From positions 1 through 64,000 of the forward strand of contig NZ_JAANCM010000017.1 of the NCBI RefSeq assembly GCF_011603255.1: 64,000 nt of DNA, written 5' to 3'. The position numbers were made by a program, and so were the translations under genes. Below are positions 44,612 to 53,655 of this stretch, one piece after another; position 1 is the stretch's first letter, and each line of letters opens with the position of its first letter. The notes below the pieces were generated by a model, which did not search any database, was not told the origin of the DNA, and saw only the letters and a list, made by a program, of their open reading frames with translations. The stretch comes from Ferranicluibacter rubi (GTDB lineage Bacteria > Pseudomonadota > Alphaproteobacteria > Rhizobiales > Rhizobiaceae).

Positions 44612-45796
44612 ATGCCCCTCGCCCTTCTTGCCCTGACGATCGCGGCCTACGCGATTGGAACCACGGAATTCGTCATCGTCGGCCTGTTGCCGACGGTCGC
44701 GCGGGATCTCGACATCACCTTGCCGATGGCCGGTATCATCGTCTCGATCTATGCGCTCGGCGTCACCTTCGGCGCGCCCATCCTGACCGCGCTGACCGGG
44801 CGCATTGGGCGTAAACCCCTGCTGCTCGGGCTGATGGCGCTGTTCATCGTCGGCAACGGGCTGGCGGCGGTGTCGCCCGGCTATGGTCTTCTCCTCGTCG
44901 CCCGTGTCCTCTCGGCCTTTGCGCATGGCGTGTTCTTCTCCGTCGGCGCGACGATCGCGGCCGGGCTGGTGCCGGAGAACCGGCGGGCCTCGGCCATCGC
45001 CATGATGTTCATGGGCCTGACGGTCGCCATCGTCACCGGCGTGCCGCTCGGCACGCTGATTGGGCAGACCTTCGGCTGGCGCGCCACCTTCGTGGCCGTG
45101 GCCGGCCTCGGCGCCATCGCTCTTGCCGCCATCGCGCTGCTGCTGCCGGCCAATCTGCCCTCCAGCCCACCGGCCCGGATCATGGATCAGGTGAAGGTTC
45201 TCGGCAGCGGCCGCCTGCTCCTCGTCTTCGGCATGACGGCGCTCGGCTACGGCGGGACCTTCGTCACCTTCACCTATCTCGCTCCGCTGCTCGAAGAGAT
45301 CACCGGCCTGTCCGCCTCCGCCGTCAGCCTCGTGCTGGTGCTCTATGGGCTGGCGATCGCGGCCGGCAACCTGGCCGGCGGGCGGCTGGCCAACCGCAAT
45401 CCGGTGAAGGCGCTCGCCTTTCTCTTTGCGGCACAGTCGCTGGTTCTGCTGCTCCTCACCTTTACGGCCAGCGCCACCGTTCCCGCCCTCGTCACGCTGA
45501 CCGCGCTCGGCTTCCTCTCTTTCGCCACCGTGCCCGGCCTCCAACTCTATGTGGTGGAACTGGCACGCCAGCACCGCCCGGCCGCCGTCGATGTCGCCTC
45601 GGCGCTCAACATTGCCGCCTTCAACCTCGGCATCGCCGCCGGCGCCTGGATCGGCGGCCTCACCGTCGCCTCCACGCTCGGCCTCGGCGCCACGCCCTGG
45701 GTCGGTGCGCTGATGGTGCTCGGCGCGCTGGGACTGACCGTGGTCAGCGGCGTCCTCGATGGTTGCGGCAAAAAGACAGAGGCCGTTCACGCATGA
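44612..45796 (+). CDS. MFS efflux transporter (AraJ/YdhP type)
   Basis: 394 residues with twelve membrane helices. The MFS loop 2-3 motif is GRIGRKPLLLG, and IAAYAIGTTEFVIVGLLP is typical of the AraJ/sugar efflux group (DHA1). It is likely an H+ antiporter exporting a sugar, aldehyde or drug in the inner membrane. ATG 44612 has GGAGG upstream; ATG 44600 lies close but without good spacing. It starts a three-gene group with two aldo/keto reductases. Confidence 0.88.
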   Translation: MPLALLALTIAAYAIGTTEFVIVGLLPTVARDLDITLPMAGIIVSIYALGVTFGAPILTALTGRIGRKPLLLGLMALFIVGNGLAAVSPGYGLLLVARVLSAFAHGVFFSVGATIAAGLVPENRRASAIAMMFMGLTVAIVTGVPLGTLIGQTFGWRATFVAVAGLGAIALAAIALLLPANLPSSPPARIMDQVKVLGSGRLLLVFGMTALGYGGTFVTFTYLAPLLEEITGLSASAVSLVLVLYGLAIAAGNLAGGRLANRNPVKALAFLFAAQSLVLLLLTFTASATVPALVTLTALGFLSFATVPGLQLYVVELARQHRPAAVDVASALNIAAFNLGIAAGAWIGGLTVASTLGLGATPWVGALMVLGALGLTVVSGVLDGCGKKTEAVHA

Positions 45797-45840
45797 CATC
45801 CCCCTTCGACATGAGATCCCCCTTCGAAAGGACACCGTCC

Positions 45841-46878
45841 ATGGAACATCGCACACTCGGCCGATCCGGCCTGAAAGTCCCCGTGTTGAGCTTCGGCGCC
45901 GGCACCTTCGGCGGCTCCGGCCCGCTGTTCGGCGCCTGGGGCACGGCGGGGGAAAACGAAGCGCGCCGGATGGTCGATATCTGCCTGGAGGCCGGCGTCA
46001 CGCTGTTCGATACGGCCGATGTCTACTCGAACGGAGCCTCCGAGACGGTTCTCGGCGCGGCCATCAAGGGGCGCCGCGACAAGGTGCTGATCTCGACCAA
46101 GGCCGGCCTGCCCATGGGAGACGGCGCAAACGAGGCCGGGACGTCCCGCAGCCGGCTGATCAGCAGCGTGGAATCGGCTCTGCAGCGGCTCGGGACCGAC
46201 GTGATCGATATTTTCCAGCTGCACGCCTTCGACGCATCGACGCCGGTCGAGGAGGTTCTGGCCACGCTCGACATGCTCGTGCGGGCGGGGAAAATCCGTT
46301 ATGTCGGCATCTCCAACTTTGCCGGCTGGCAGATCATGAAGTCCCTCGCTGTCGCCGAAAAACATGGCTGGCCGCGCTACGTCGCAAACCAGGTCTACTA
46401 CTCCCTCCTCGGCCGCGACTACGAATGGGATCTCATGCCGCTCGGCAAGGATCAGGGGCTGGGCGCACTCGTCTGGAGCCCGCTCGGCTGGGGTCGCCTG
46501 ACGGGCAAGATCGGGCGTGACAGGCCGGTGCCAGAGACGAGCCGCCTGCATGCCACCGCGGAGTTCGGCCCGCCGGTCGAGGACGAGCATCTCTACCGCG
46601 TCATCGATGCGCTGGATGCAGTGGCGAAGGAGACAGACAGGACCGTGCCGCAGGTGGCGATCAACTGGCTGCTGCAACGCCCGACGGTCGCCTCCGTCAT
46701 CCTCGGCGCCCGCAACGAGGCACAGCTTCTCGACAATCTCGGCGCCATCGGCTGGCAGCTCAGCGCCGAGCAGATCCGGGTTCTGGATGCGGCGAGCACG
46801 GTGACGGCACCCTATCCGCATTTCCCCTATCGCAGGCAGGCCGGCTTCGCCCGGCTGGATCCGCCACTGACCGCCTGA
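45841..46878 (+). CDS. Aldo/keto reductase
   Basis: 345 residues, longer than usual (about 310-330). The TIM-barrel active site is Asp, Tyr, Lys and His: FDTADVYSNG holds Asp and Tyr, ISTKAGL the Lys, and IDIFQLHAFD the His. NADPH-binding residues are in the SVILGARNEAQL segment. It belongs to the subgroup with the MEHRTLGRSGLKVP start. It reduces aldehydes with NADPH; the substrate is unknown. ATG 45841 has AAAGGAC upstream. It is co-directional with the MFS and AKR genes. Confidence 0.88.
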   Translation: MEHRTLGRSGLKVPVLSFGAGTFGGSGPLFGAWGTAGENEARRMVDICLEAGVTLFDTADVYSNGASETVLGAAIKGRRDKVLISTKAGLPMGDGANEAGTSRSRLISSVESALQRLGTDVIDIFQLHAFDASTPVEEVLATLDMLVRAGKIRYVGISNFAGWQIMKSLAVAEKHGWPRYVANQVYYSLLGRDYEWDLMPLGKDQGLGALVWSPLGWGRLTGKIGRDRPVPETSRLHATAEFGPPVEDEHLYRVIDALDAVAKETDRTVPQVAINWLLQRPTVASVILGARNEAQLLDNLGAIGWQLSAEQIRVLDAASTVTAPYPHFPYRRQAGFARLDPPLTA

Positions 46879-47091
46879 TACGGTTTCCACAGGGGCCGGG
46901 CTTTACGGGAACCTTCCGCAGCCCGGTCCCATTACCTCTCTCTCCGGCCGGTGCATCTGCCCGCCGACCGGAAAACCAGTGCGGAGAATCCCTTGGCGGG
47001 ATTCCAGCATCCTCTTGTAGAGGATCAGCGCCGCCCCCTTCCCCGCCCGGCCACGCGACGGCCGCGCCATTTCGACCCAGGAGATACGCAT

Positions 47092-47928
47092 ATGAACATC
47101 GTTAAAGCCAATGGCGCCGAGATCCCCGCGCTCGGTTTCGGAACCTTCCGCATGCCGGGACCGGAGGTTCTGGAGATCGTGCCGAAAGCCATCCGGCTCG
47201 GCTTCCGCCATGTGGATACCGCCCAGATCTACGGCAACGAGGCGGAGGTGGGGACGGCGATCCAGCAGTCCGGCGTTGCCCGCAACGACATCTTTCTGAC
47301 GACCAAGGTCTGGCCGGAGAAATATGCCCGGTCGAGCTTTGCGCAGTCGGTGGACGAGAGCCTGCAGAAGCTGAAGACCGACCATGTCGATCTGTTGTTG
47401 CTGCACTGGCCGCGCGGAAGCTCGGTGCCGCTCGAAGAACAGATCGAGGGCCTGAACGCCGCCGTGAAGTCCGGCAAGACGCGGCATATCGGCATCAGCA
47501 ATTTCAATACGGAAGACATGCGCGCGGCGAGCCGCCTGTCGGAGGCACCGCTGGTAACCAACCAGATCGAGTACCATCCCTATATCGACCAGTCGAAAGT
47601 GCTGCAGACGGCTCGCGACCTCGGGCAGTCGATCACCGCCTACTACGCCATGGCCGATGGCCGGGTGCCGAAGGAGCCCGTTCTCAACGACATCGGCAGC
47701 CGTCACCGCAAGACCGCCGCACAGGTGGTGCTGCGCTGGCTGATTCAGCAGGACGGCGTGATCACGCTGTCGAAGACCTCGACGGAAGCGCGGCTGGCGG
47801 AGAATTTCGGCATCTTCGATTTCGCGCTGTCGGACGAGGAGATGGCGGCCATCCACGCACTCGCCCGCCCCGACGGCCGGATCGTCAACCCGGGGCACCT
47901 CGCGCCGACTTGGGATGTGGCGGCGTAA
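47092..47928 (+). CDS. Aldo/keto reductase (2,5-diketo-D-gluconate reductase-like)
   Basis: 278 residues, AKR5-type. Active-site residues: FRHVDTAQIYGNE (Asp and Tyr), LTTKVWP (Lys) and VDLLLLHWP (His). ISNFNTEDMR and LVTNQIEYHPYIDQ are family blocks. Small aldehydes such as methylglyoxal or diketogluconate are typical substrates. The pair with the previous AKR suggests aldehyde detoxification coupled to export. ATG 47092 has CAGGAGA upstream. A perfect bidirectional terminator follows. Confidence 0.9.
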   Translation: MNIVKANGAEIPALGFGTFRMPGPEVLEIVPKAIRLGFRHVDTAQIYGNEAEVGTAIQQSGVARNDIFLTTKVWPEKYARSSFAQSVDESLQKLKTDHVDLLLLHWPRGSSVPLEEQIEGLNAAVKSGKTRHIGISNFNTEDMRAASRLSEAPLVTNQIEYHPYIDQSKVLQTARDLGQSITAYYAMADGRVPKEPVLNDIGSRHRKTAAQVVLRWLIQQDGVITLSKTSTEARLAENFGIFDFALSDEEMAAIHALARPDGRIVNPGHLAPTWDVAA

Positions 47929-47960
47929 CCCGCCCGCTCGTTCGCGTTACGGTCAAACGA

Positions 47961-47994
47961 AAAACGCCGCGGGTCTCATGGCCCGCGGCGTTTT
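47961..47994. terminator. Bidirectional intrinsic terminator
   Basis: A perfect 13-base stem (47961-47973 with 47982-47994), AAAA on the left and TTTT on the right, serves the AKR gene on plus and the DUF2267-like gene on minus. Confidence 0.85.
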
Positions 47995-48024
47995 CTCGAT
48001 CGTTGATCAAAACCTAGAAACGGC

Positions 48025-48411
48025 TTAGACGAACTGGCGCAGACCCGGGACCGAGTTGATCACCGCATCCACCGTTTCGTCGCCGGCGTGTTCGCGGGCG
48101 TAGGCCAGCGTTTCCTTGGCGAGGCCGGTGATTTCGCCCATGGAGAGGCCCTGGCCCATCAGCTGCTGGCCGAGCGCCATGACGCCGCCGCCGACGGCAC
48201 CGATGACCTTGCCGAGCAGGCCGGGCTTGGCGCCTTCGCCGTTGAAGCGGGCGACCAGATCCGGTGCGCCGGGCACGGCTTCGATCATGCGCGCGACGGG
48301 GCCGGCATCGGCTTCGCGCTGCAGGAAGCCCAACATCATGCCGATCGCCTTTTCCGCCTTGTCCGGCTCGATGCCGACATTATCGGATACGCGGGTGACC
48401 AGTTCGCTCAT
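48025..48411 (-). CDS. DUF2267/YidB-like hypothetical protein
   Basis: 128 residues. Helical, with SDNVGIEPDKAEKAIGMMLGFLQREA and a Gly/Ala-rich loop (KVIGAVGGGVMALGQQLMG), ending DAVINSVPGLRQFV. The pattern resembles DUF2267 or DUF2780-type proteins in rhizobia; I cannot separate these. No function is known. The ATG at 48411 has GAGGAGA upstream. It shares a terminator with the AKR gene. Confidence 0.6.
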   Translation of the reverse strand: MSELVTRVSDNVGIEPDKAEKAIGMMLGFLQREADAGPVARMIEAVPGAPDLVARFNGEGAKPGLLGKVIGAVGGGVMALGQQLMGQGLSMGEITGLAKETLAYAREHAGDETVDAVINSVPGLRQFV

Positions 48412-48640
48412 GCTTTTCTCCTCGGCAAGCGTTCTAACGTTCACGTCAACGTAAAGGGATGGCGGGAGAAATCAAGCCGTCTCGCGGCGCTTTTCAACCG
48501 GTCTCGACGAAAGCGTGCCGCATGGTAAAGCGCGGGCCCGCAGACCGCAATGCCGGCATCGGCACGCTCATCTGCCTGCCGGCTTGTCTGCCTGCTTGTT
48601 TGCCTCTGGGCAACGTATAGTATCGCGCACAAACAAGCGA

Positions 48641-50239
48641 ATGGATCCCGACATGGCAATGCTGCAGCCCGGAATGCTCTACCTCGGCACGAGCCGCAAG
48701 CCGGACGACACGCTCGACAAGGGCGAATATCTGACGCTCAAATACGGCAACCGCCACGGGCTGGTGACGGGTGCGACGGGCACCGGCAAGACGGTGACGC
48801 TGCAGGTGCTGGCCGAGGGCTTTGCCAGCGCCGGCGTGCCTGTGTTCTGCGCCGATATCAAGGGCGACCTCTCCGGCATCGCCGCCCGGGGGGAGCCGAA
48901 GGATTTCCTGCTCAAGCGCGCCGCCGAGATCGGGCTCGACCCTTATGAGTTCACCCAGTTTCCGGTGATCTTCTGGGATCTCTACGGCGAGAAGGGCCAC
49001 CGTGTGCGCACCACCATGTCGGAGATGGGGCCCCTCCTCCTCTCGCGGCTGATGAATGCGACGGACGCGCAGGAGGGCGTGCTCAACATCGCCTTCAAGA
49101 TCGCCGACGAAGGCGGCCTGCCGCTTCTCGACCTCAAGGATCTGCGCGCGCTTCTCACCTATATGAGCGAGAATGCGAGTGCGCTGTCGGCCACCGTCGG
49201 CCTGATTTCCAAGGCCTCCGTCGGGTCGATCCAGCGGGAGCTGCTGATCCTCGAGCAGCAGGGCGCCGAGCACTTCTTCGGCGAACCGGCGCTGAAGGTG
49301 ACGGACATCATGCGCGTGACGCCGGACGGGCGCGGCACGATCTCGGTGCTCGCCGCCGACAAACTGATGATGAACCCGCGGCTCTACGGCACCTTCCTTC
49401 TCTGGCTGCTGTCGGAGCTGTTCGAGGAGCTGCCGGAGGTGGGCGACCCGGAAAAGCCCCGGCTCGTCTTCTTCTTCGATGAGGCGCACCTTCTCTTCAA
49501 GGACGCGCCGAAGGTGCTGCTGGAGCGCATCGAGCAGGTGGTGCGCCTGATCCGCTCCAAGGGCGTCGGCGTCTATTTCGTCACGCAGAACCCGCTCGAC
49601 GTGCCGGAAACCGTGCTGGCGCAGCTGGGCAACCGGGTGCAGCACGCGCTGCGCGCCTATACGCCGCGCGAGCAGAAGGCGGTGAAGACCGCCGCCGAAA
49701 CCTTCCGCCCCAACCCGGATTTCGACTGCGCCGAGGTGATCACCACGCTCTCGACCGGGGAAGCGCTGATCTCGACGCTCGAGGGCAAGGGCGCGCCCTC
49801 CATGGTGGAGCGTACGCTGATCCGCCCGCCATCGGCCCGTGTCGGCCCCCTGACCGACGCGGAACGGGCGCAGGTGATGGCGCTGAGCCCGGTCGCCGGC
49901 CTTTACGACACCGATATCGACCGCGAATCGGCCTACGAGATCCTCGCCGCCCGCGCCGCGCGCGCGAGCCAGCAGGCGGAGGCCGCACGGGAGGCGGAAA
50001 CCGGGACCGCGACGAAGCCGAGCCGCTGGACGCTGCCGGGTTTCGGCGACGATGCCGAGCCCACACAGACGGGGCCTGTGGGGAAGCCCACACGCGCCGG
50101 CACGGCCGCCAAACCGCGCAGTTCCGGCTATCAGCGGGAAACGGTGGTGGAAGCCGCCATGAAGACCGTGGCGCGAACGGTCGCCTCCTCGCTCGGCCGG
50201 GCTTTGGTGCGCGGCATTCTCGGCAGCCTGAAGCGCTAG
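48641..50239 (+). CDS. HerA-like ATPase (DUF853)
   Basis: 532 residues. Walker [12 protein letters not shown] (about 44-54), Walker [14 protein letters not shown] (about 283-295), and the arginine-finger region [37 protein letters not shown]. It belongs to the HerA/FtsK superfamily, DUF853 group, whose members pump or open DNA; the biological role of this group is not known. A linker with Ala/Glu repeats precedes a short C-terminal helix. Start is ATG 48641 or 48653; neither has a convincing ribosome site. No NurA-like nuclease gene is adjacent. Confidence 0.85.
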   Translation: MDPDMAMLQPGMLYLGTSRKPDDTLDKGEYLTLKYGNRHGLVTGATGTGKTVTLQVLAEGFASAGVPVFCADIKGDLSGIAARGEPKDFLLKRAAEIGLDPYEFTQFPVIFWDLYGEKGHRVRTTMSEMGPLLLSRLMNATDAQEGVLNIAFKIADEGGLPLLDLKDLRALLTYMSENASALSATVGLISKASVGSIQRELLILEQQGAEHFFGEPALKVTDIMRVTPDGRGTISVLAADKLMMNPRLYGTFLLWLLSELFEELPEVGDPEKPRLVFFFDEAHLLFKDAPKVLLERIEQVVRLIRSKGVGVYFVTQNPLDVPETVLAQLGNRVQHALRAYTPREQKAVKTAAETFRPNPDFDCAEVITTLSTGEALISTLEGKGAPSMVERTLIRPPSARVGPLTDAERAQVMALSPVAGLYDTDIDRESAYEILAARAARASQQAEAAREAETGTATKPSRWTLPGFGDDAEPTQTGPVGKPTRAGTAAKPRSSGYQRETVVEAAMKTVARTVASSLGRALVRGILGSLKR

Positions 50240-50325
50240 AGTATTTCTGCAGTGTCTGACGCCGAAGCGATTCCGCTTCGGCTGGAAATGCTTTAGGCGG
50301 AGATGCATGATCCGTCAGTGGTACC

Positions 50326-50350
50326 GTTTCCGGTCTGATCAACCGGAAAC
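50326..50350. repeat. Dispersed palindrome (GTTTCCGG..CCGGAAAC)
   Basis: GTTTCCGG and CCGGAAAC surround a nine-base spacer. The same 25 bases recur at 59176-59200, there as part of a longer palindrome. Copies lie after the HerA-like gene and after the MBL gene. Confidence 0.65.
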
Positions 50351-50603
50351 CGCAGGAAACGGCACCATCCGGCATTTTCCAGCCTTTCCAAGGCCTTGCC
50401 GGCCGGCTGTCGCCAGAAGATCGCGCAAATTGACGGAGATGACTTGCAATTGTCGGGGGGATCGGCTATCTAGTGCGTATCGATCTTGCATTTTGAGCTT
50501 TGCTCCCGCGCAACGCGCCGTTCAATCTTCTCTTTCAACGTCGATCTATCACCGCCCGCACACTGCGAGCGAAACTTCATCACGATTGAAAAGGAATCAC
50601 GTC

Positions 50604-50813
50604 GTGGCAACAGGTACCGTAAAGTTCTTCAACGCAACCAAGGGCTTCGGCTTCATCGCTCCGGACAACGGCGCAAGCGACGTTTTCGTACACATCTCGG
50701 CCGTTGAGCGCGCCGGCATGCGTTCGCTGAACGAAGGCCAGAAGGTCAACTTCGAAATCGTTCAGGATCGTCGTAGCGGCAAGAGCGCTGCCGACAACCT
50801 GTCCGCAGCCTAA
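50604..50813 (+). CDS. cspA: Cold-shock domain protein (CspA family)
   Basis: 69 residues, a complete single cold-shock domain: [13 protein letters not shown] (RNP1) and [10 protein letters not shown] (RNP2). It binds single-stranded RNA and melts structure. The start is GTG 50604, with AAGGA nine bases upstream. The long space after the previous gene (over 360 bases) suits the long structured leader usual for cold-shock mRNAs, but I cannot mark a thermosensor. An intrinsic terminator follows about 70 bases later. Confidence 0.92.
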   Translation: MATGTVKFFNATKGFGFIAPDNGASDVFVHISAVERAGMRSLNEGQKVNFEIVQDRRSGKSAADNLSAA

Positions 50814-50883
50814 TAGACTGAATTTCGTTTCCGGCGCCTGACCACGGATGTACTGGCAGAAACCGTCGAGACGATATCGAGAA

Positions 50884-50909
50884 GGTCGGGAATTTCCCGG
50901 CCTTTTTTT
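50884..50909 (+). terminator. Intrinsic terminator of cspA
   Basis: Stem GGTCGGG with CCCGGCC (one G-U pair) and a short loop, followed by seven T's. Confidence 0.8.
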
Positions 50910-51322
50910 ATGCCTGTGCGCAAGGGTGCGGGTGGTGGTTGCCTTCGCTGTCCGTTGCGACATCGGGCTCCCGCAGGACACGATCGAGCCGAATTCGACT
51001 GCTCGGAAAAGGTTGTCGGACAGTCCCGCCGGCGCGCTTTGCGGTTCAGCCTGCCCTTCTCGCCGAATTGCCACAGCCGTCCGGCCGGCCTGCTTCGACC
51101 GCCTGTTTCGCCCTGTATTTCCTGTTCCCGGCGCTTTCGATTTCCGGCGCAATGCAGTAAGCTCTTCATAACATTGCGTATGCCGGCCTTTGCATCCGGA
51201 ACCGGCCTTTGAGCGACGACGGGACAGGCATCGGAGAGCGGGCGGGAACGACAGACATCAGACTGCGCGATCGTGGCCGACCGGCCTTCGACGCCTCACC
51301 GATACTCCCGAAGGAGAACGCC
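50910..51322. other. Intergenic region between cspA and a small gene
   Basis: About 410 bases. Frames here lack ribosome sites; a long frame reaching the next gene from 51209 has no good start. I see no repeat, RNA or operator. Confidence 0.4.
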
Positions 51323-51541
51323 TTGGTTCCCGCTGACCGCCTGTTCAAGACCGAAACCCGCCCTGCAAACGCCAAAGCCACGCAGACCGATTCGGCCTCC
51401 AGATCCATCATCGAGGTGGAAGCCGCCCAGCGCCGCGCCAAGACCGAGCGCCTGAAGCAGGCCCGCATCGCCCAGGAAGCCAGCCAGCCCGTGCCCGAAG
51501 CGCCGGTGAAGAAAGTCGCCAAGTCCCGCAAGAAGGACTAA
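51323..51541 (+). CDS. Small charged hypothetical protein (72 aa)
   Basis: 72 residues from TTG 51323, preceded by a perfect AAGGAGA at six-base spacing. Sequence is VPADRLFKTETRPANAKATQ then a helical, Lys/Arg/Ala-rich part (EVEAAQRRAKTERLKQARIA) and a basic end. It looks largely disordered and nucleic-acid binding in composition. I do not recognise a family. The upstream in-frame extension from ATG 51209 has no ribosome site. Confidence 0.55.
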   Translation: MVPADRLFKTETRPANAKATQTDSASRSIIEVEAAQRRAKTERLKQARIAQEASQPVPEAPVKKVAKSRKKD

Positions 51542-51717
51542 GGCGGGAGCGCGTCGCGCCAGTCCGCTCGTCAGGTCCGCGCATCGGGCGATCTTCCGCC
51601 ATGAATGGCCATGCCTGCGGTATCGATCTTCTCACGATCGCGTGGGTAGGGATGTGGGCATTGAGATTCCCCTTGGCGCGTCATGCGTGACGCAGGGCGC
51701 TGTCATCCGGCACGGCG

Positions 51718-51990
51718 CTATTTTTCGTAATGGAAGCGGCACTGGATGATCTCCAGTTGCCGGGCGTCTCCCTTGCCCGACACGCGATATACAAATCGAT
51801 GCTCGCCCAGGATCCGCCGCGACCAAAATCCCGAGAGGTTACCCTTTAGCGGCTCAGGTTTTCCGAGACCCTTAAACGGCGATCTCTTCGTATCGCTGAT
51901 TAGGGTATTGATCTTTTCCACCATTGCCGGATCGAGGCGCTGCCAATCCTCGTACTCTTCCCACGCATATGCCGCCCAGAGGAGGTTCAT
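51718..51990 (-). CDS. yoeB: YoeB toxin
   Basis: 90 residues, RelE superfamily. YoeB binds the ribosome and cleaves mRNA. Family blocks: LLWAAYAWEEYEDWQ, KGLGKPEPLKGNLSGFWSRRI, EHRFVYRV, and the C-terminal HY pair in CRFHYEK; Glu, Arg and His of these form the active site. It follows yefM by one base. E. coli YoeB is 84 residues. Expression is likely silenced by the YefM/YoeB complex. Confidence 0.95.
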   Translation of the reverse strand: MNLLWAAYAWEEYEDWQRLDPAMVEKINTLISDTKRSPFKGLGKPEPLKGNLSGFWSRRILGEHRFVYRVSGKGDARQLEIIQCRFHYEK

Positions 51991-51991
51991 G

Positions 51992-52243
51992 TTACAAGGT
52001 CGGGTCTTTCTCGATGACCTCTCCCTTGCGAAGTTGCGTCAGACTTGCTCGCAGTCGATCGGCGTTCGCTGGCGTAGAAAGAAGATGCAGCGTTTCCTGC
52101 ATGCTCTCGTACTCGCCCTCGGCAATGAGAACCAATGCCTCTGACCCCTGACGGGTCACAAGCAGAGGTGCACGTGATTCGATCACGGCGTCGAAGTGTG
52201 TCGCTATGTTCTGTCGGAACTCGGTCAAGCGTACATGAGCCAT
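51992..52243 (-). CDS. yefM: YefM antitoxin (Phd/YefM family)
   Basis: 83 residues. N-terminal Phd fold (VRLTEFRQNIATHFDAVIESRAPLLVTRQ) that binds DNA, and a C-terminal disordered end that wraps YoeB. It neutralises YoeB and represses the operon. ATG 52243 has GGGAGG upstream. A palindrome with TGTACG lies 20 bases upstream. Confidence 0.92.
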   Translation of the reverse strand: MAHVRLTEFRQNIATHFDAVIESRAPLLVTRQGSEALVLIAEGEYESMQETLHLLSTPANADRLRASLTQLRKGEVIEKDPTL

Positions 52244-52263
52244 TTAGACCTCCCTTGCTAGAG

Positions 52264-52281
52264 CGTACATATATCTGTACG
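52264..52281. promoter_or_regulatory. YefM operator-like palindrome
   Basis: CGTACA (52264-52269) and TGTACG (52276-52281) around six bases lie upstream of yefM. YefM in E. coli recognises TGTACA repeats, so the site fits. Binding is inferred. Confidence 0.65.
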
Positions 52282-52439
52282 GATTTTCCGAAATTGTCAA
52301 TGTCGAACGATGGGAACGGGCGCCATTGGCAGAGGACAGGACCCCGCAGGAAATCGGCTCACGGCTCACGAGAGCTCCCCGCCTCTCCTTGTATCCGCAA
52401 TATGCGTAACCATCTATGGACTCTCGACAGGAGACCAGA

Positions 52440-52739
52440 TTGTCCGACTTCATCAGCTACCTCTTCGCCATTTTCGTCGTCACGCCGCTTCAGGCCGAAC
52501 TGACCGACCGCCTGCAGGGCATGCCCTCCGCCGAGCTTATCCAAGCTGGACGCGCCTGCATCTCGGCCGAAGGCCCTCGCCTGTTGCAGATGGCGCAGGA
52601 AAACTGGGGCTGGGCCGCTGCCAACGCTCTCGGCGTCAGCGCCGGCCTGGTCGATCCCGTCACCCTGCTCTCGACGCAGAACGGCCATTGCGGCCTCGTG
52701 CGCAACGCCTTGATGAACGAGGCCGGCGAGGACGCGTGA
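52440..52739 (+). CDS. Conserved hypothetical protein (99 aa)
   Basis: 99 residues from TTG 52440, with CAGGAG about seven bases upstream. The first 25 residues are hydrophobic (FISYLFAIFVVTPLQAEL), perhaps a signal or anchor, followed by RACISAEGPRLLQMAQENWGWA and a Cys near the end (GHCGLV). I do not recognise a family but composition and codon use are coding-like. It lies between yefM and a GDPD-like gene. Confidence 0.6.
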   Translation: MSDFISYLFAIFVVTPLQAELTDRLQGMPSAELIQAGRACISAEGPRLLQMAQENWGWAAANALGVSAGLVDPVTLLSTQNGHCGLVRNALMNEAGEDA

Positions 52740-53006
52740 GCGGCCTGCGCGCCTCCTTCACCTGACCATCCGCGATCCGGCATAAGATAGCCGCAGCCTT
52801 ACACGGGAGTCGGGCTGGCATTCGGGACGGTCTCCCGGATGATTATTGATGACGTCCGGACGGTGCCGGTGCGGGGCTTTCTCGCCCGGCCTGGACGTTG
52901 TGAACTGTCGAGAACATCCCCTTCCAGCTTCGTACAAGTTCCGCCTCATAAACTCTCGCGTGTACAGCATCGACACGAAACCCTTCTTGCTGTCGACGAG
53001 AAACCT

Positions 53007-53627
53007 ATGAAGATCCTAGCGCATCGCGGCTGGTGGCATGTTCCGGCCGAGAAGAATACGGAAGCAGCCTTTCGCCGTGCCTTCGAGCATGGCTTTGGCG
53101 TCGAGACCGACGTTCGCGACCAGAATGGTCTCTTGAAGATCTCGCACGACATGCCGATCGGCGATAGCGCCATGGATCTGGACGGGTTTCTGGACCTGCA
53201 CAAGGCCCACGCGCATGCCGGCACGATCGCGCTGAACATCAAGGCCGATGGCCTTCAGTCGACGATCCGCTCGGCCCTCGACCGCTCCGGGGTTTCCGAT
53301 CTCTTCTGCTTCGACATGGCCGTTCCCGACGCTCTCGGTTATCTGCGCGCAGGCTTTTCGAGCTACACGCGACATTCCGAGATCGAACCGGTTCCGGCCT
53401 TCTACGACCGGGCGGACGGTGTCTGGCTGGACGCGTTCTTCGACGACTGGATCACGCCCGACATCATCGAGCGGCACCTTGCCGCCGGCAAGAACGTCGC
53501 GCTGGTCTCGCCGGAACTGCACGGGCGCGACCCGGCGGCGGCCTGGGCGATGTGGCGCGGGCTGCGGGGAGACGGCCTTTCGATCTGTACGGATCTGCCC
53601 GACAGGGCTGCGGAATTTTGGACATAG
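53007..53627 (+). CDS. Glycerophosphodiester phosphodiesterase-like protein
   Basis: 206 residues. GDPD catalytic residues are visible: His6-Arg7 (LAHRGWW), Glu33 and Asp35 (GVETDVRD) and His47 (ISHDMP). At 206 residues it lacks the C-terminal part of typical GDPDs (about 240-300), so the barrel is shorter. It would hydrolyse glycerophospho-alcohols or, in a surface-polymer setting, a related phosphodiester. The gap to the next gene is 28 bases, so it probably belongs to the same operon as the HAD and nucleotidyltransferase genes. The start has only a weak ribosome site. Confidence 0.75.
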   Translation: MKILAHRGWWHVPAEKNTEAAFRRAFEHGFGVETDVRDQNGLLKISHDMPIGDSAMDLDGFLDLHKAHAHAGTIALNIKADGLQSTIRSALDRSGVSDLFCFDMAVPDALGYLRAGFSSYTRHSEIEPVPAFYDRADGVWLDAFFDDWITPDIIERHLAAGKNVALVSPELHGRDPAAAWAMWRGLRGDGLSICTDLPDRAAEFWT

Positions 53628-53655
53628 CGCCCGGGGGGCCTAACGGTGGGAAGTC

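Noticed and set aside
48571-48604. CTGCCTGC/CTTGTCTG-like tandem repeats before the HerA-like gene
   Set aside because: Units are short and imperfect; they look like simple-sequence drift rather than a regulatory repeat.
48494-50308. 604-codon minus-strand frame opposite the HerA-like gene
   Set aside because: Antisense; His/Arg/Gly-rich and without domain.
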